This document shows, one piece after another, positions 61,689 through 64,000 of a stretch of DNA of 64,000 nt. Positions within the stretch are counted from its first letter, which is position 1; each line of letters begins with the position of its first letter. The notes under the pieces are model-generated. The model had not been told where the DNA came from and ran no database searches. It saw only the letters and a list, made by a program, of their open reading frames with translations. Both the position numbers and the translations under genes were made by a program. The DNA comes from Sphingomonas sp. (GTDB lineage: Bacteria; Pseudomonadota; Alphaproteobacteria; Sphingomonadales; Sphingomonadaceae), in the NCBI RefSeq assembly GCF_019635455.1, contig NZ_JAHBZJ010000001.1:124001-188000 (forward strand), in the 5' to 3' direction.

Positions 61689-62242
61689 CTAGTTTCCAAC
61701 TCGTGCACGGCTTGCCTCAAATCATTCCACGACAATCCGGCGGAGGGATGTCGCACCGCTCGACATTTGACCAGAGAGCCATCGAGTAGCTTATAGTCGT
61801 GATTGAATCGGTCGAACCGCCGGACTGTAGGCGGCATCCTTTCCCACATCGTCAGCCCCAGCACTATGACATTCGATGGGCGCAGCATTTCCATCAAAGC
61901 AGGCCATGCTGCGCTGGCGTCGTTCCATTGCTCAGGCGAGGGTCGGGCGCGACTGCGCCCTGCAACAGCTGTGGGCACATAGTTTGTGTGAGCTACACTT
62001 TTCCACGCTGTCGCCCAATCGCCTTCGCTCAAATCCTCTTTGCCTATTAACGCTCGCGCGATAGTTCGGTAAAAACGATAGCGATAATCTTCGCTTTCGA
62101 TGGCAAACCCTACATAGCGGTGTGGATGATCATTCGCCGGTTCGCTAAGCAAACCGTCCGCGCCTTCGAGGAGGTAACAACTCTCACCAAGGATCAGCAG
62201 TCGTCGGCTCGCGTATGATGAACCAATCCACGGTTGCCACAT
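61685..62242 (-). CDS. Hypothetical protein with possible uracil-glycosylase-like fold
   Basis: A 185-residue protein. It begins [20 protein letters not shown] and carries ILGESCY, a mid segment [15 protein letters not shown], and a late HPSAGLSW. The spacing of a GxS/xxY loop, a hydrophobic VxGL strand and an HPS motif recalls the uracil-DNA glycosylase superfamily, but this is by eye only. The gene is AT-richer than its flanks and uses codons such as ATA and TTA. It overlaps ruvB by four bases. A repair role is suggested by context. Confidence 0.6.
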   Translation of the reverse strand: MWQPWIGSSYASRRLLILGESCYLLEGADGLLSEPANDHPHRYVGFAIESEDYRYRFYRTIARALIGKEDLSEGDWATAWKSVAHTNYVPTAVAGRSRARPSPEQWNDASAAWPALMEMLRPSNVIVLGLTMWERMPPTVRRFDRFNHDYKLLDGSLVKCRAVRHPSAGLSWNDLRQAVHELETR

Positions 62243-62260
62243 TTCGCTTTTCGATCCAGC

Positions 62261-62434
62261 TTACATTTTCGACATAACGATCAGTACAATTGCACCGTAG
62301 ATCACCGTGCTGAAGACAAAGTGCGCAAAGGTGCTGTCGCGCTGTCGTTCGCTCGACACTACCTTTCCCTTGTCTGGAAAAAGGTAGTTTAGCTTAGCTA
62401 GGATTCGTCCGGGTAAGTTATAAAGCCTCAGCAC
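62261..62434 (-). CDS. Small membrane protein (57 aa) in the ruv locus
   Basis: From the GTG at 62432-62434, with TGAGGA seven bases ahead, 57 residues are encoded: an N-terminal basic part (LRLYNLPGRILAKLNYLF), a charged middle (SSERQRDSTF) and one C-terminal TM helix (FVFSTVIYGAIVLIVM). It lies 18 bases upstream of the 185-residue gene on the same strand. The DNA is AT-rich for this genome. No family was recognised. A further 18-codon frame (62445-62501) sits just upstream. Confidence 0.5.
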   Translation of the reverse strand: MLRLYNLPGRILAKLNYLFPDKGKVVSSERQRDSTFAHFVFSTVIYGAIVLIVMSKM

Positions 62435-62503
62435 AGCCCAATCCTCACTTCATTGCCTTCCTGCGCGCCAGCAGGGTGGACCAATGAGGCGCGTGGATCA
62501 TCC

Positions 62504-63040
62504 TCAAAACGGGTTCAGTGTGTAGCCGCGTTGCTGGAGCAGCGCGTGTGCAGTCATTGCGGAGAGGGAGAGCTTGACGCCCGGCAGCACCTGATCCTTG
62601 CCGATGCCGAGCGCGGCGGCGCTCTGGCCGCACAGATAGATGTCGGCGCCCTTGTCGATCAGCTGCGCGACCAGTTTCGCGCTGGCATTGGTCGCGCCGC
62701 CATATTTCCGGGCATAGGCGGCCGCATTGGCGAGATCGAACCCCGCCTTGCCATGGACGACGACCGCGACATGAATGTCCTTGAGCGGCACGCCGGCGGC
62801 GGCATGCATGTTGATGAAGCGCGCGACGCTGTCCAGCCCGCGATTCACCTCCCCCGGGGCGGCGGCATCGGACAGGTCGAACGCGACCTTGAACACGGTT
62901 CCGGGCGGGATCGGCAGGTCCGACTGGACGGGCGCGGTCTTGCCGAAATCGGCGAACACCGGACCGGTGCGGAACCCATCGGTCTGCGCAGCCACGGGCG
63001 TGGCGAGCAGCGCGGCGAGCAGCGTAAGGCGCCGAGTCAC
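62504..63040 (-). CDS. Exported DsrE/DsrF-like protein
   Basis: A 178-residue protein with a signal peptide (LTLLAALLATPVAAQ). The mature domain resembles the DsrE sulfur-relay fold: FKVAFDLSDAA, HVAVVVHGKAGFDL and IYLCGQSAAALGI, with a Cys in the last. DsrE proteins carry sulfane sulfur in the cytoplasm; exported members have unclear roles. Its start overlaps the stop of the 119-residue gene upstream (ATGA at 63037-63040). It lies in the run between ruvA and ruvB. Confidence 0.75.
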   Translation of the reverse strand: MTRRLTLLAALLATPVAAQTDGFRTGPVFADFGKTAPVQSDLPIPPGTVFKVAFDLSDAAAPGEVNRGLDSVARFINMHAAAGVPLKDIHVAVVVHGKAGFDLANAAAYARKYGGATNASAKLVAQLIDKGADIYLCGQSAAALGIGKDQVLPGVKLSLSAMTAHALLQQRGYTLNPF

Positions 63041-63396
63041 CGCTGCCCCCGCGCGAAATGGTCGTCCGCGATACCCACGATCGTATCGAGGCTTTCGAGC
63101 AGCACCGTCTTGGTCGGCTCATCCAGACCACCGGCGGTCGCCTCTGCGAATGTCGCAGTTCGTGCCATCAATTCGTCGAACCGACGATGATCCCCATCAG
63201 CCAGCTCCGCCAGAAGCATGCCGGAAAAGATATTCGACACGCCCGCACTCGCGATGGTGCCAACGAGGGGTTCCTGCAACGTCTGCATGACCCCCTCCAG
63301 CATCTCAACTCGATCGCCGAGATTCTCGATAAGGCTAGACATGTTTTGAACGGCATCCCCCAGCAAGGTCAGGATCTGTTGCTCTGAACTGTTCAT
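63037..63396 (-). CDS. Hypothetical helical protein (119 aa) downstream of ruvA
   Basis: A 119-residue, almost wholly alpha-helical protein. The N-terminal part has a heptad-like pattern (LLGDAVQNMSSLIENLGDRV then EMLEGVMQTLQ) suggesting a coiled coil. The rest includes MLLAELADGDHRRFDELMAR. No signal peptide. GAAGGG precedes the ATG at 63396. It starts 11 bases after ruvA ends and overlaps the DsrE-like gene by four bases, so all are one transcript. Function unknown. Confidence 0.7.
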   Translation of the reverse strand: MNSSEQQILTLLGDAVQNMSSLIENLGDRVEMLEGVMQTLQEPLVGTIASAGVSNIFSGMLLAELADGDHRRFDELMARTATFAEATAGGLDEPTKTVLLESLDTIVGIADDHFARGQR

Positions 63397-63406
63397 CGCG
63401 CACCCT

Positions 63407-64000
63407 TCATTTCGCTGCCTTTCGCAGTGCCAGTCGCACCAGCGCGTCAAGGGTGGCGCCGGCGCCCAATTCGTCATTTGCGGCGTTCACCGCCGCGCTC
63501 GCCTCGGCAGGTTTGAAGCCCAGATTGAGCAGTGCGGACACCGCATCGTTCGCCGCGCCGCTGGCCGGTGCCATCGCGCCCGCCCCGCCGCCAAGCGCGA
63601 TCCCGCCGGCCTTGTCCTTCAGTTCGTTGACGATGCGCTGGGCCAGTTTCGGCCCGACGCCGTTGGCGCGCGCGATCATCGCCGCGTCGGCGCGCGCGAT
63701 CGCCGTCTGCACCTCGTCCGGCGACAGGATCGAGAGAATCGCCAGCGCGACCTTTGCCCCCACCCCCTGCACACCGGTGAGCAGGCGGAACCAGTCACGC
63801 TCCCCTGCGCTGGCAAAGCCCATCAGGCGGATCGAATCCTCAGCCACCAGCATTTCGGTGTGAACGGTGACAAACGCGCCGAGCTCGCCGAGCGCGGCCA
63901 GCGTCTTCGCCGAAGCGCCGACCAGATAGCCGACCCCGTTCACGTCGATCACCGCATGGTCGATCCCGGTCGAAGCCAGATTTCCGCTGAGATGCGCGAT
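63407..64000 (-). CDS. ruvA: Holliday junction-binding protein RuvA (start codon cut off)
   Basis: 197 codons plus the stop are present; the frame is open to the window end, where IAHLSGNL follows the missing start Met. The full protein would be 198 residues. Domain I ([11 protein letters not shown]), the HhH DNA-binding motifs ([37 protein letters not shown]) and the C-terminal RuvB-contacting domain ([20 protein letters not shown]) are intact. It grips the Holliday junction for RuvB. It heads a minus-strand run that ends in ruvB. Confidence 0.96.
   Translation of the reverse strand: MAHLSGNLASTGIDHAVIDVNGVGYLVGASAKTLAALGELGAFVTVHTEMLVAEDSIRLMGFASAGERDWFRLLTGVQGVGAKVALAILSILSPDEVQTAIARADAAMIARANGVGPKLAQRIVNELKDKAGGIALGGGAGAMAPASGAANDAVSALLNLGFKPAEASAAVNAANDELGAGATLDALVRLALRKAAK

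Overview
The window is GC-rich DNA from an alphaproteobacterium, most likely a sphingomonad (Sphingomonas or a close relative). The evidence is the L11, L1, L10, L7/L12, RpoB and RpoC sequences, the recurring promoter pattern TTGcaa-N17-TAGG, a GTTC-N7-GTTC type SOS site, and the pairing of TonB receptor, PepSY, PHA depolymerase and exosortase-A-type glycan genes. It is chromosomal housekeeping DNA. No CRISPR array, insertion sequence, tRNA or rRNA gene was seen.

Region 1 (1-20,640) holds the ribosomal/RNA polymerase beta cluster in pieces. rplK-rplA (539-1673), rplJ-rplL (6338-7285) and rpoB-rpoC (11906-20572) each have a recognisable promoter, and the first, second and third blocks each end at a hairpin terminator. 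Between L1 and L10 lie a DEAD-box helicase, a YaiI-type protein, a YcbB-type L,D-transpeptidase and a small lipoprotein. Between L7/L12 and RpoB lies an opposing block of envelope genes: two tandem paralogous single-pass proteins, a 49-residue membrane peptide coupled to them, and a helical-repeat protein. A 231-base gap between rpoB and rpoC holds a chain of overlapping mini-ORFs.

Region 2 (20,640-33,260) has an exported M20 peptidase, a flavodoxin-like protein, an iron-uptake pair (TonB receptor and PepSY reductase-like protein), a quinone oxidoreductase, an aldehyde dehydrogenase, an SLC13/TrkA-C transporter, several very small proteins, and an S24 (LexA/CI-like) repressor divergent from two small genes across an SOS-type box.

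Region 3 (33,230-39,830) resembles part of an exosortase-A-associated exopolysaccharide locus: glycosyltransferase, small zinc-ribbon protein, O-ligase/polymerase, an asparagine-synthetase-like enzyme lacking its glutaminase cysteine, and a secreted beta-helix protein. A threefold 15-bp tandem repeat follows a PfpI-family gene.

Region 4 (39,830-53,700) is metabolic and maintenance: topoisomerase IB, an MscS channel, MaoC hydratase plus thiolase, a 2OG-Fe(II) oxygenase, a DUF1232 protein, PHA depolymerase, an MsbA-like ABC exporter, a GAF protein, an RhlE-type helicase with a long leader, a Sua5/TsaC enzyme and an acyl-CoA dehydrogenase.

Region 5 (53,700-64,000) has an Ivy-like lipoprotein, a disordered secreted protein coupled to a discoidin-like protein, a lipoprotein, a membrane Ser/Thr kinase whose stop codon overlaps that of a convergent ECF sigma factor, and the ruvA...ruvB locus, here split by a run of small coupled genes that includes a partly AT-richer insert. 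ruvA lacks only its start codon at the window edge, and the first gene (an MscS-type channel N-terminus) is cut by the other edge.
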